Shown: positions 44,113-55,887, counted from the stretch's first letter. The stretch is 64,000 nucleotides of DNA from Pseudomonadota bacterium (GCA_027621405.1 JAQCBT010000016.1:1-64000), one strand, 5' to 3'. Notes: generated by a model not told the origin, from the sequence alone. A program made the numbers and translations.

Positions 44113-46047
44113 CTAGCTCAAGTTTTCCCGTAACGGCAGGCGGATGAAGAACTCGCTGCCCCGATCCTTGACGGATTCGAAACTTATTTCGCCGCCGAGT
44201 TTCTCGATCATTCGCTTGACGATGACCATTCCCAGTCCGGTACCCTGCGGATCTTTCTCGGAGCCCGGCTCTTCCCTGGCAAACTCCTGGAACATGCGCT
44301 GCTGGAATTCTTCGCTCATCCCTTTGCCGGTGTCGCGAATGAAGATCTCGATACCCAGTCTGCGTTTAAAGTATACGGCCTTGTAACCCAGCAGGATGTT
44401 ACCCTTTTCGGTGAACTTGATGGCGTTGGTGATTATGTTGACCAGAGCATGTTGCAAACGAGACTTGTCGGTTTGTACCAACAGGTTAGCCGAGGCGAAG
44501 TCTGTGCTTAGTTCCAGGCCTTTCTCCAGCGCAGAGGGCAGCATCATGTCCCTGACTTCATTCAAAAAGTGAGTCATCTCTATCAGCTCGAATTCAGGCT
44601 CGAAGCTTTCTGATTCCAGTTCGGCCATTTCCAGCAGGTCATTGATCAGGTTATGCAGATGGTCGCTCTGCTTGATCACCGTGGTCATATGCTGGCGCGT
44701 TCCTTCATCCAGATTACGGGACTGTGCCGCCAGCAGCCGTTTCGAATTCGCTAGTATAAGATGCACGGGGGTCAGGAACTCGCGCGAGACGTTGCGCAGG
44801 AAGTCTCCCTTGGCCTTGGTTTCCAGTCGCGCCTGGACGAACTCTTCATTCTTGGAGCGAACGAATTCCGTCAGTGAAAAAAGCACCATCATGGCCGCCA
44901 GTACCACCATGCTTTCACCAACCAGTGATGACAGCTCGCTGCGTTCCACAACCTCCAGCTTGGAGAGTAGATAGGAGGTGTAGGCGAGCACGATGAGCAG
45001 CCAGGATCCCACCAGATAGACCGCCGATCTGGATCCCTGAAGTGCGGCGAATATGGTCATGCCGAGGACGGTCAATGCCACCAGCAGGCCGATACCCATC
45101 ATGGTTCTGATAGGCCCTGCAGAAACCTGTTCCACAGGAACAAACAGGAAGTAGAGTGCGGCAGGAATCATCACCAGCGCCAGGAATCGCAAGACCACAA
45201 CAGCCTGGTCCCGATACTTGTGTTCAAGGTTCAATGCTTGCCCGATCAGACAGAAACTGGCGATGAGGCCAGTCCCCGCCAACAGGGATATGCGGTTGTT
45301 CATTTCCAGCACATTGCCCCATAGCCATACCCTGCCCATGCCAGTCTGAGCCAGGAAGAACAGCAGGGCGGAGCCGAAGAATAGTGCGAAGCCGATGAAC
45401 TGCCTCTCCTTCATCACCACATAAAGCGTCGTGCACAACAGGAAACAGAACAGGAAGAATGCGAAAAAGCCGCCGAGGAAGGGCAGGTAAAACTGGCTGT
45501 CCTGGGCCAGCAGTTCGCCGGTGGTCAGTTGTAATGGGATTTCGATGCCTATTCTCGACTGTGCCCGGAAATAGATCTGGGTCTCGCCTCCGGCCTCAGC
45601 CATGGTGAATGGCATGATGGGTATGTGATAGGGATGGGAAAGCGAGCCGGTGAGCACGGAGTCACCCATGATTTCTCGCCGCACCACCACGCCGTCTATG
45701 GCGATATAGAATTCCACCAGGTCCAGGCTCGGCGCATCCAGCGCGAGCAGCAACTCAGCCCCGGCCAGATCGGTGCTGGTGAGCACCAGGGAGAACCAGT
45801 AACTGGGACTGGACATGCCCAGGGTCGGTACGGCCTGGGTTGATCGTTGCCAGTCGATTCCCGGCCTGACCACATCCTCGATTCTCATGCTGATATCAGG
45901 GTCAGCAACATAGTCGAGGTATGGACCCAGGTTCACTGGCAGCTGATTGCTGGATACGTTGAGTTCAGCAGCATTGGCCAGACTGGTGGCGCCAAGCAAG
46001 AGGAAAGCCAGGATGAATCGACTGAGCCGTCGTAGGGGTTGAGACAT
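44113..46047 (-). CDS. 7TMR-DISM histidine-kinase-like protein with Arg at the phosphoacceptor position
   Basis: The 644-residue protein has a signal peptide (to about SLANA) and a periplasmic 7TMR-DISM extracellular domain of about 170 residues. Seven transmembrane helices follow (about 190-390), then a coiled linker, a HisKA-like dimerisation helix and a HATPase_c domain. The ATPase motifs are intact: N box LVNIITNAIKFTEKGN, G1 IRDTGKGMS, F box MFQEFARE and G2 GTGLGMVIVKRM. The H-box reads DFLRNVSREFLTPVHLI, so the usual His of S-H-E is Arg422 (codon CGC at 44782-44784). No receiver domain or response-regulator gene is adjacent. It may not autophosphorylate in the usual way. Confidence 0.9.
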   Translation of the reverse strand: MSQPLRRLSRFILAFLLLGATSLANAAELNVSSNQLPVNLGPYLDYVADPDISMRIEDVVRPGIDWQRSTQAVPTLGMSSPSYWFSLVLTSTDLAGAELLLALDAPSLDLVEFYIAIDGVVVRREIMGDSVLTGSLSHPYHIPIMPFTMAEAGGETQIYFRAQSRIGIEIPLQLTTGELLAQDSQFYLPFLGGFFAFFLFCFLLCTTLYVVMKERQFIGFALFFGSALLFFLAQTGMGRVWLWGNVLEMNNRISLLAGTGLIASFCLIGQALNLEHKYRDQAVVVLRFLALVMIPAALYFLFVPVEQVSAGPIRTMMGIGLLVALTVLGMTIFAALQGSRSAVYLVGSWLLIVLAYTSYLLSKLEVVERSELSSLVGESMVVLAAMMVLFSLTEFVRSKNEEFVQARLETKAKGDFLRNVSREFLTPVHLILANSKRLLAAQSRNLDEGTRQHMTTVIKQSDHLHNLINDLLEMAELESESFEPEFELIEMTHFLNEVRDMMLPSALEKGLELSTDFASANLLVQTDKSRLQHALVNIITNAIKFTEKGNILLGYKAVYFKRRLGIEIFIRDTGKGMSEEFQQRMFQEFAREEPGSEKDPQGTGLGMVIVKRMIEKLGGEISFESVKDRGSEFFIRLPLRENLS

Positions 46048-46281
46048 TTTGAATTAAAAGTATAGGTGTCTAACTGCGGGCATCGGTCCGTGGAGCAAAC
46101 GCTGCAAGTCTCTGTTGTTATTCACGCTTTTGTATTAACACGTGTTGTTACACCCATTATAGCGGCTTGCAGTGCCGTAATTCTGCACCGATCCGGGCAT
46201 TTCCGGGCAAAAAGGCTTCGAAGTTGACAGTTTCCGGCCCACGTGTGACATTTTCTCCTCTGGTCCAATACGGGGTTCGTC

Positions 46282-48468
46282 GTGCCTTGCCGATCGTTCT
46301 TGCTAGCCTTCCTGGCCACGCTTTTGCCGGGCTGTTCGGACTCTGAAGATTCCGGCAGTGCAGCCGTCAACTCAATCACCAATCCAGCTACAGAAACCCT
46401 GGCTATGAAGGAAATCCCCGCCGTGTCTGCTTTGAACCCGTTCCTGACGGAAAGCCCGCTATATTTGAACTACCCGCAGTTTGATCTCATCAATGAATCC
46501 CATTACCTGCCGGCTTTCAGGCAAGGTATGACAGAGCAGATGGCGGAGATTGACGCTATCACGGGGCAAGCGGCAGAGCCTGGCTTTGAAAACACGATTG
46601 TTGCCCTGGAACTCTCTGGGCAATTGCTGGATCGGGTCTCTCGAATTTTCTACAGTATGGCAGCTGTTAATACCAACGATGAAATACGTGCCCTGCAGCA
46701 GGAACTGGCGCCGGAGTTGTCGGCCCATGAAGACGCGATTCTGCTGAATCGCGAGTTGTTTGCCCGCGTGGACAGCCTGTTCCTGGCGCGGGAGGAGTTG
46801 GGACTCGATAGTGAATCCATCCGTCTGATCGAGCGCTATCACACCGATTTTGTCCGCGCCGGTGCCGCCTTGACGCCTGAGCAACAGGTTCGTATGCGGG
46901 AACTCAATGCCCAGATCGCCGTCTTGCAAACTGATTTTTCCCAGAATGTCTTGAGTGAAGTAAACGACCAGGCCATTGTGGTTGATTCACAGGAAGAACT
47001 CACCGGGCTGGATGAGTCCAGGATAGAAGCAGCCAGGGTCGAGGCCGAAGCGAGGGGCGTGCCCGGGAAGTTCGTGCTTCCATTGCTGAACACCAGTGGT
47101 CAGCCCTCTTTGAGCAGTCTGCAGAATCGGGCGCTACGGGAACGTATCCATCGAACATCGCTGGCCCGGGGCAGCGGCGGCGGCGAGTATGACAACAGGG
47201 AGATCCTGTCTTCAGTCATCCGTCTGCGCGCAGAGAGGGCGCAGCTTCTCGGTTATGACAATCATGCTCATTTCATCCTGGATAACCAGACCGCACAGAC
47301 CGTCGATGCGGTGAATCAGCAACTGGCAGAATTGACCGCGCCGGCTGTGGCCAACGCCGTGCGCGAGGCATCTGATTTACAGCAGATGGTGTATGACTCG
47401 GAAGAGGATTTCCAGCTGGCCGCCTGGGATTGGGATTTCTATACAGAGAAATTGCGTTCCGCCCGCTTCGACTTCGACGCCAGCCAACTCCGACCCTATT
47501 TCGAGCTGAACAACGTCTTGCAGCGCGGTGTATTTTTCGCGGCACAGCAGTTGTTTGGTATCAGCTTCGAGGAGCGCTTTGACCTGCCTGTCTATCAGGA
47601 AGACGTGCGGGTGTTTGAAGTTTTCGATGCAACTGGAACCACCCTGGGTCTGTTTATCGCCGACTTCTACGCCAGACCCAGCAAGCGCGGTGGGGCCTGG
47701 ATGAATTCCTATGTCTCCCAGAGCGACCTGATGAATACACAGCCGGTGGTCGGAAACCATCTCAATATCACCGAGCCTCCGGAGGGACAGCCGACCCTGC
47801 TTACCTTCGCTGAAGTAACCACCATGTTTCATGAATTTGGTCATGCCTTGCATGGCATGTTTTCCAGCGTGGAGTATCCCTATTTCTCGGGTACCAGCGT
47901 GCCGAGGGATTTCGTTGAATACCCAAGCCAGGTAAATGAAATGTGGGCGACATGGCCCGAGATACTGGAGAATTACGCAGTGCATTACCAGACAGGAGAA
48001 CCCATGCCAAGGGAATTGCTGGACAAGGTCCTGTCTACGCAGACATTCAACCAGGGATTTGCCACGACAGAGTACCTGGCTGCCTCCATCGTGGATCAGG
48101 CATTTCACCAGCTTACTCCGGAAGAAGTGCCACCGGCGGAAACCATCATGGACTTCGAAGCCCAGGCTCTCGAGTCAGCAGGTATTGCGCTGGACGTGGT
48201 GCCTCCGCGATACCGGGCAACCTACTTCTCCCATATCATGGGAGGTTACTCGGCGGGCTACTATTCCTATATCTGGAGCGAGGTGCTGGATGCCGATACT
48301 GTGGAATGGTTTAAGGAGAATGGCGGCCTGCGACGAGAGAATGGTGACCACTTCAGGCGCACCTTGCTGTCGCGAGGCGGCAGCCAGGATGCCATGCAGT
48401 TGTTCCGGGAATTCCGGGGTCGCGACGCTGAGATCACACCGTTGCTTACACGTCGCGGCTTGAATTGA
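46282..48468 (+). CDS. M3-family metallopeptidase lipoprotein (Dcp/OpdA type)
   Basis: The 728-residue zinc oligopeptidase carries the catalytic motif H517-E-F-G-H521 in TMFHEFGHALHGMFS, with the third ligand Glu in VEYPSQVNEMWA. The overall sequence follows peptidyl-dipeptidase Dcp and oligopeptidase A. The N-terminus (LLAFLATLLPGCS) is a lipoprotein signal, so unlike the cytoplasmic E. coli enzymes it should be membrane-anchored and periplasmic, trimming imported or envelope peptides. The start is GTG at 46282 without a strong ribosome binding site. It is convergent with holA, with only eight bases between. Confidence 0.92.
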   Translation: MPCRSFLLAFLATLLPGCSDSEDSGSAAVNSITNPATETLAMKEIPAVSALNPFLTESPLYLNYPQFDLINESHYLPAFRQGMTEQMAEIDAITGQAAEPGFENTIVALELSGQLLDRVSRIFYSMAAVNTNDEIRALQQELAPELSAHEDAILLNRELFARVDSLFLAREELGLDSESIRLIERYHTDFVRAGAALTPEQQVRMRELNAQIAVLQTDFSQNVLSEVNDQAIVVDSQEELTGLDESRIEAARVEAEARGVPGKFVLPLLNTSGQPSLSSLQNRALRERIHRTSLARGSGGGEYDNREILSSVIRLRAERAQLLGYDNHAHFILDNQTAQTVDAVNQQLAELTAPAVANAVREASDLQQMVYDSEEDFQLAAWDWDFYTEKLRSARFDFDASQLRPYFELNNVLQRGVFFAAQQLFGISFEERFDLPVYQEDVRVFEVFDATGTTLGLFIADFYARPSKRGGAWMNSYVSQSDLMNTQPVVGNHLNITEPPEGQPTLLTFAEVTTMFHEFGHALHGMFSSVEYPYFSGTSVPRDFVEYPSQVNEMWATWPEILENYAVHYQTGEPMPRELLDKVLSTQTFNQGFATTEYLAASIVDQAFHQLTPEEVPPAETIMDFEAQALESAGIALDVVPPRYRATYFSHIMGGYSAGYYSYIWSEVLDADTVEWFKENGGLRRENGDHFRRTLLSRGGSQDAMQLFREFRGRDAEITPLLTRRGLN

Positions 48469-48476
48469 GCTTCTAC

Positions 48477-49514
48477 TCAGGCGCTCGCGGTTGCAACCCG
48501 GGTTCCGGCCAGGCGCAGTAGCAGCAAGCTCAACTCGTCCCAGGGATTGGCCGCGGAGAGTCCCTTGATGCTGTGGTCGATCAATCGGGAATGATCCAGC
48601 ATGACCCAGATGTCTGCACTGCGCAGGCGCGCCAAGGCGGCCCCAACGGCCTGTTTGCGGTTGAACCACACGTGGTGGGACTGCAGGATGGCATTAACCC
48701 CCTGTCCACTTTCCTTCTTCTCCAGCATGGGGAGCAGGGTGCGCAGCTCGCGGGTAATGGCACCGAGTATCACCAGTGGAAACACATCCTCCGCGCGCAG
48801 ACCCTGCAGAATCTTTTCAACTCGCACCGGGTCTCCAGAGAGTGCGGCGTCCACCAGCTGGAAAGCATTGTAGCGAGAGCTATCGGCAACTACTTGCATG
48901 ACAGTCCGCGCATCCAGGCGAATACTGCCGCCTTCTTCACTGTTTGCCAGAAGCTTTAACTTCTCTATTTCCTGCACCGCTGCCAGCAGGTTGCCTTCTA
49001 TGCGGTCGATCAATAACTGTAAGGCTTCTGGCTCAGCCTGGATGCCTGCCCTGAGCAATCGCTGTTCGAGCCAGGTTGGTAGTCCATCCTTGTTGATGGG
49101 CCAGATCTGCACCACCACTGCACCCGACTCCAGTGCCTTGAACCATTTTGTTTTCAGGGTAGCGGCTTCCAGGCGCGGGCCGCTGAGTAACACAGCAAAA
49201 TCAGGATTGGCTTCATCGATAAACTCCTGCAGCGCCGCCTTGCCATCGTCTTCCAGTTTCCCGCCCAGGCGAAGGTCCAGCAGTTTTCTCTCGGAGAACA
49301 GCGACAGGTTGCCGGTCGCTTGCTTAAAGAGCTGCCAATCGAAGTTGCGATCGATGTTCAGGATTTCTCGCTCGCTGAACCCCTGATCGCGAAAATGAGT
49401 GCGTGCCTGGTCGGCAGCCTCTTGCATTAACAGGGGTTCATCGCCGCTTAGCCAGACCAGCGGCGGTTTATTTCCCTTGAGGCTGCGCGCGAGTTGTTCG
49501 GCTTTGATCTTCAT
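48477..49514 (-). CDS. holA: DNA polymerase III delta subunit
   Basis: The 345-residue clamp-loader subunit opens the beta clamp. The N-terminal PPLVWLSGDEPLLMQEAADQAR is the conserved delta start, and the GNLSLFSERKLLDLRL segment holds the clamp-opening wedge. IEGNLLAAVQEIEKLKLL and the C-terminal collar domain follow. It comes after lptE with 39 bases, keeping the leuS-lptE-holA order. Confidence 0.95.
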   Translation of the reverse strand: MKIKAEQLARSLKGNKPPLVWLSGDEPLLMQEAADQARTHFRDQGFSEREILNIDRNFDWQLFKQATGNLSLFSERKLLDLRLGGKLEDDGKAALQEFIDEANPDFAVLLSGPRLEAATLKTKWFKALESGAVVVQIWPINKDGLPTWLEQRLLRAGIQAEPEALQLLIDRIEGNLLAAVQEIEKLKLLANSEEGGSIRLDARTVMQVVADSSRYNAFQLVDAALSGDPVRVEKILQGLRAEDVFPLVILGAITRELRTLLPMLEKKESGQGVNAILQSHHVWFNRKQAVGAALARLRSADIWVMLDHSRLIDHSIKGLSAANPWDELSLLLLRLAGTRVATASA

Positions 49515-49553
49515 AGGCTGTTGCCTGTGCTTTTGTGTTGCAAGGCTTTGCTG

Positions 49554-50066
49554 TCAGCTTCCAGCCGCCTGCAGGCGACGCATCAGTTGATTCACCAGGT
49601 CCCGACGCATTTCTGCGGTAATGATTTCAACTTCTTCACGGTTACCGGCGATATTGGCGATGTCTTCGAAGTGTCGACGCTCCACCATAAGGTCCTGCCG
49701 GGGAATCAGGAAATCGCCTCCGCTCACAAGGCTCACAGGCACTGAAAGGCGGATTTCGTACTGTGCTGCCCTGGCCCGGGGATTTACTGTAACAGGTCTG
49801 GAGATGACCTGTTCACTACCCAGGCTAAGAGTTGGCACTGAAGTGCCCAGGGCAGGGCTGGTGTCGACTCCAGCAGATTCCAGGCTGCTCTCAAGCAGCC
49901 GCGCCAAGTCACTGTTGGGTTGTTCCAGGTTCAGCGCCAGCACTCTGAAGTTGGCCGCTACTGCATCGCTTCCGCGTAATGCGAAACCACAGCTACCAAG
50001 AACCAGCACCAGCATTAGTAGCAGGGCGATCCTGATCGTGCTTGCTCCGTTATAGATCGAGCCCAT
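49554..50066 (-). CDS. lptE: LPS-assembly lipoprotein LptE
   Basis: The 170-residue outer-membrane lipoprotein plugs LptD and helps place LPS on the cell surface. It has a signal peptide with lipobox LGSC (Cys26 region) followed at once by GFALRG, the LptE hallmark. The later RRHFEDIANIAGNREEVEIITAEMRRDLVNQLMRRL is typical of the C-terminal helix. It starts 17 bases after leuS in the same transcript. Confidence 0.94.
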   Translation of the reverse strand: MGSIYNGASTIRIALLLMLVLVLGSCGFALRGSDAVAANFRVLALNLEQPNSDLARLLESSLESAGVDTSPALGTSVPTLSLGSEQVISRPVTVNPRARAAQYEIRLSVPVSLVSGGDFLIPRQDLMVERRHFEDIANIAGNREEVEIITAEMRRDLVNQLMRRLQAAGS

Positions 50067-50083
50067 GGGAAATCCAAACCAGA

Positions 50084-52564
<2,481 letters not shown>

Positions 52565-52702
52565 GTTGATGCTTCTTGCCTGGTATTCGAGGTTTGGAGG
52601 AGATAATGGCTTGCAGCCCTTTAAAAATGCGGACTTGCAAGCTTATGAAAGCTGGCAATCATAACCCAGTCTCGCTTTTACAGGTAGTGTGGGTATGAAT
52701 AA

Positions 52703-52745
52703 GCCGAGGGGGGGGAGGGCTGACTGGGCCACTTATTCCCCCGGC
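52703..52745 (-). terminator. GC-rich hairpin between the beta-barrel gene and leuS
   Basis: GCCG-A-GGGG (from 52703) pairs with CCCCCGGC (52738-52745). An alternative arm GAATAAG (52697-52703) / CTTATTC (52732-52738) competes. It lies about 20 bases past the stop of the minus-strand outer-membrane gene and 140 bases before leuS. There is no T-tract. Confidence 0.4.
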
Positions 52746-52764
52746 AAAGCAGTACCGCGCAGAC

Positions 52765-53688
52765 TCAAATGTCCCAGACCAGGCCGAGCCTGAGATTCCA
52801 GTAGTTATCCTGACCGCCTGGATTACTGGGCAGGCGATCCACCTCAAGGGGTGTGTAGGAAGTAGCAAGGTTGATTTTCCAGCTCTGGCTCAGTTGATAG
52901 CTTAGTCCCGCGCTGATTGTTTCGGTGCTGCCCTTGCTGTTTATGATGGAGTTATTCAGGGATCCAACCAGGGGGGCTTCCAGTTGCACCATGGGATCCA
53001 TGCGTGTCAGGGCGAGAGACATCCATGGCTGCAGGCCCAGCGGCAATTCAAACAGAGATACTGTCAACTCTGCGCCATAGTGGTCCATCACGAGTCGGTC
53101 ACTGGATTCGGCTATGCAATTGAAGGGGTTGCCCTCAGTTGCGGGTGGCTGGGCAGCGACCTCGGCGCTGCAGGTGACTGGTGCCCGCACTTCGCCTTCC
53201 TGGGCGAAGACTCTCAGTCCCAGCCCCCAGCCTCCCATATCGATAAGGGGTCGTGAGAGAGCGAATCCCCAAAGCCCATCGGGTTTCGCGCCGTCAATCT
53301 CCAGAGGCGGCGTCCAGGACAACTCAGCCGTCCAATCCCAGATTAATCCGAGACTGCCTCTTGCGCGACCAAACACGGGAGATTTGTTGAGGTCTTCATC
53401 CTTGAAGCCACCGAACCCGACTTTCTGCTGGTCCTCATTCAGGGATGGAATTGATCCCAATTCGGCGGCAAAGCTTACTTGTCCAAAACTCGTGGGGCGG
53501 GGAGGGGTCTGGCCCAGGTTCAGGGATGAGGCGGTCATATAGGCCATGGCCCAGCCCTCGGGGCTCTCAAAACTCACATCCTCATAGGTGCCGACTGCTG
53601 TCTGGGCAAATGCGGGCGTGCCAAGGCATAAGAGTAAGGGAATGTGAGTAGCGATTCTGGCGCGTCGTGCTTGTATCAATCGAGACAT
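52765..53688 (-). CDS. Putative outer-membrane beta-barrel protein
   Basis: The 307-residue protein has a signal peptide ending near TPAFAQ, then alternating hydrophobic/polar strands of 8-12 residues throughout (for example GSLGLIWDWTAELSWTP, GLGLRVFAQ, AGLSYQLSQSWKINLATSYTPL and YWNLRLGLVWDI). This is a pattern of transmembrane beta strands, although the C-terminal residue is Ile rather than the usual aromatic. I cannot name a family; it may be a porin-like or FadL-like channel. It is divergent from the YceI gene and lies upstream of leuS. Confidence 0.7.
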   Translation of the reverse strand: MSRLIQARRARIATHIPLLLCLGTPAFAQTAVGTYEDVSFESPEGWAMAYMTASSLNLGQTPPRPTSFGQVSFAAELGSIPSLNEDQQKVGFGGFKDEDLNKSPVFGRARGSLGLIWDWTAELSWTPPLEIDGAKPDGLWGFALSRPLIDMGGWGLGLRVFAQEGEVRAPVTCSAEVAAQPPATEGNPFNCIAESSDRLVMDHYGAELTVSLFELPLGLQPWMSLALTRMDPMVQLEAPLVGSLNNSIINSKGSTETISAGLSYQLSQSWKINLATSYTPLEVDRLPSNPGGQDNYWNLRLGLVWDI

Positions 53689-53992
53689 ACCGGCTTCCTT
53701 GTAGGCTGGTTAATGTTTAATAACGCAAAAAGAGGTACAAGGTCTACCGAACCCGATCCTAATATCTTGGACGATCATAGCTGATTTCGGCAGACTCGCA
53801 ATTTTCAAAACCGGAAATGGTTTGCATATTGCCTCAAATATTTTTCTCCCATTTTCGCTCCAATTAACATGAGGAGCCTGAATCGGGACTTAACAGCATG
53901 ACGATTAATTCGTTTGAGGCAGATTGCAGGCAGGAATTACAATGCTGTCAATCTAGTCCCGCGATTTCCCGCGCGAAATGAAAGGGATAGTA

Positions 53993-54652
53993 ATGTTTCC
54001 ACGGATTCTTCAAGTGGTAGCGTGGCTGATCTTCAGTCTGTTACCTGTCTCAGCTCTCGCGCAGCTCAGCGCCGAGCCTGCAACCGTCTATTCCATTGAT
54101 TCAGAAAATTCGATCCTGCGGGTTTTCATTGGTCGCGCTGGTATCCTGGCTCGTCTGGGGCACAATCATGTCATTCACACGCAGGCTCTCAGCGGGGAAA
54201 TAAGGCTGTCGCCCGACCTGCTGGATTCCCGGGGCGGATTTTCATTTCCGGTGAATAGCCTGATTGTGGATGATCCTGCGGAGCGGGAACGGGCGGGTGA
54301 TGAATTCGATAGCCAGCCCAATGAATCGGCAATCGCGGGTACCCGGGAGAATATGCTGGGCGAGGAGGTTCTGCACGCCAGTGCCTTTCCCGAAATTAGT
54401 GTAGCGGTGGCTCCCCTCAGCAGTAGTGGAGAGCAGTGGTTGTTGGCGGTCGCGATCAGCTTTCAGGGGCGTACCCATAACCAGGAGATTCCTGCAGTCA
54501 TTGTGGTAGATGAAACTTCTATGCAGATTCAGGCCAGTTTTACGCTTCAGCACGATGATCTCGGCCTGTCTCCATTTACCGCTGTTGGTGGTAGCCTGAG
54601 GGTCGCAGAAGCCCTGGATTTTGAATTATCGCTGCTTGCTCAGGCTCAGTAG
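53993..54652 (+). CDS. YceI-family periplasmic protein
   Basis: A roughly 219-residue protein with a signal peptide (to about SALAQ) and a YceI-like lipocalin fold. YSIDSENSILRVFIGRAGILARLGHNHVIHTQALSGEIRLS is the ligand-barrel start, and GTRENMLGEEVLHASAFPEISV and FTLQHDDLGLSPFTAVGGSLRV follow. YceI proteins bind isoprenoid chains such as quinones and often lie next to cytochromes, here a cytochrome-c-domain protein downstream. I chose ATG at 53993, after GGGAT; ATG at 53978 adds five residues. Confidence 0.85.
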   Translation: MFPRILQVVAWLIFSLLPVSALAQLSAEPATVYSIDSENSILRVFIGRAGILARLGHNHVIHTQALSGEIRLSPDLLDSRGGFSFPVNSLIVDDPAERERAGDEFDSQPNESAIAGTRENMLGEEVLHASAFPEISVAVAPLSSSGEQWLLAVAISFQGRTHNQEIPAVIVVDETSMQIQASFTLQHDDLGLSPFTAVGGSLRVAEALDFELSLLAQAQ

Positions 54653-54904
54653 GGAATTGTCGCGAGTTTGCCAGAATACGCACTTGTAGGAATAGTTCTT
54701 ACAGCTGTTGATCTTAAGAAGGTTAAGCTGTGACCCGATTCACCCCGTCGCCAAGCCTTAGGCGCTATGGTGATGCTCTGTAAACCCGGAGTTACTCTTA
54801 CACGTTAATGGTAATACTTGAATAGGAATACGGGCGAAAATGGTCTGGTTCACTGTAGAGTCAATAATGAGCGGTATAAACAATAATAATCGGAGTTATG
54901 CTAC

Positions 54905-55825
54905 ATGATTTCATTGCAAACAAGGCTACTCTTGCCCCTGGCATACGTGTTTGCCACATCGACAGTCTTCGGTCAGCTGCTGGATCAGGATTCGCCTTCT
55001 TACGATTCTGTCACGTCGACAGCTCTAAGTCAGTTGCCAGAGCTAGCCACGCCTTCTACAGCCAGCGGTGCAGCTACTACTGCCCAATTTTTCGGCGGCG
55101 CCTCAGCGGACAATGGGCTAAGTTTCGGAAACAGCTTCTCATCCGGCCAGGCGCTCGATATCAATGGCGAGATCCATGTCGAATCGGCGCATATTGGTAC
55201 CACCGGCAATCTCTACCTGGTATCCCAGGTCGGGGAGCAGTTGCTGTTCCGCGATGCCAATGGCGCCTATCAGCCCTGGGATCTGAATGTTGCAACATTG
55301 CAGGCAACTACCGCGAACACAAATTTAAAGGCCATTGAAGCCCTCACTATTGTCGATGACGTCGCATTGGGGCAGGCAGGGGTCTCCGGTGTCACGCTCA
55401 ATATATTCTTCGCCTATGATACCAGTGCAATGCCCGGGGAGCTTTACTACAGCGGATCACCGCTGGTTTTATCTATTACCGAGGAGGTTGTCGTGCCTTC
55501 GGATCCGCAGAGTCTCACTCTGTTCAATGCCAATATCCACCAGCAAATTATCCAGGCTGATTGCATTCAGTGCCATGTAGCTGGAGGGGCGGCCAGTATC
55601 ACTCGCCTGGTCTACGTGGGAGGCACTTCTTCCTCTGTGGCCAGCCTGAACTACAACACGTTGCTGGACTTTGTCCAGACCGCTATCAACGCATCCAATG
55701 TGCTCATCTCCAAGCCGCAGGGTGCCCTGGCACATGGCGGGGGCCTGCGCCTGGTGCAAGGCAGTGCAAGTCTGAACAATTGGATTGAGTTTGTGAACGC
55801 GTTACAGGTGGACGCAGGAAATTAA
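54905..55825 (+). CDS. Secreted protein with C-terminal cytochrome-c-like domain
   Basis: The 306-residue protein has a signal peptide (to about TVFGQ). A Ser/Thr/Ala-rich region of about 180 residues follows, which may form a beta domain (QALDINGEIHVESAHIGTTGNLYLVSQVGEQLLF). The last 90 residues carry one heme-c site C220-I-Q-C-H224. No Met follows it; the conserved KPQGALAHGGGLRL puts H277 in place as the likely second heme ligand, as in other surface cytochromes with an AHGGG motif. It would act outside the inner membrane as an electron carrier. It follows the YceI gene by 252 bases; cotranscription is uncertain. CGGAG precedes the ATG. Confidence 0.8.
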   Translation: MISLQTRLLLPLAYVFATSTVFGQLLDQDSPSYDSVTSTALSQLPELATPSTASGAATTAQFFGGASADNGLSFGNSFSSGQALDINGEIHVESAHIGTTGNLYLVSQVGEQLLFRDANGAYQPWDLNVATLQATTANTNLKAIEALTIVDDVALGQAGVSGVTLNIFFAYDTSAMPGELYYSGSPLVLSITEEVVVPSDPQSLTLFNANIHQQIIQADCIQCHVAGGAASITRLVYVGGTSSSVASLNYNTLLDFVQTAINASNVLISKPQGALAHGGGLRLVQGSASLNNWIEFVNALQVDAGN

Positions 55826-55862
55826 CTCCGGTGGCAATTTTGCCTGAGAACGATCGCTTCCA

Positions 55863-55887
55863 GGCCTGCCACGTGAGTGCGCAGGCC
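55863..55887. terminator. Hairpin between convergent genes
   Basis: GGCCTGC (55863-55869) pairs with GCAGGCC (55881-55887) over an 11-base loop. It lies between the cytochrome-domain gene and the end of corC on the opposite strand. No T-tract is seen. Confidence 0.4.

Noticed and set aside
54653..54904. c-di-GMP riboswitch before the cytochrome-domain gene
   Set aside because: The GCAAA/GACGCAAAGC core of that class is absent.
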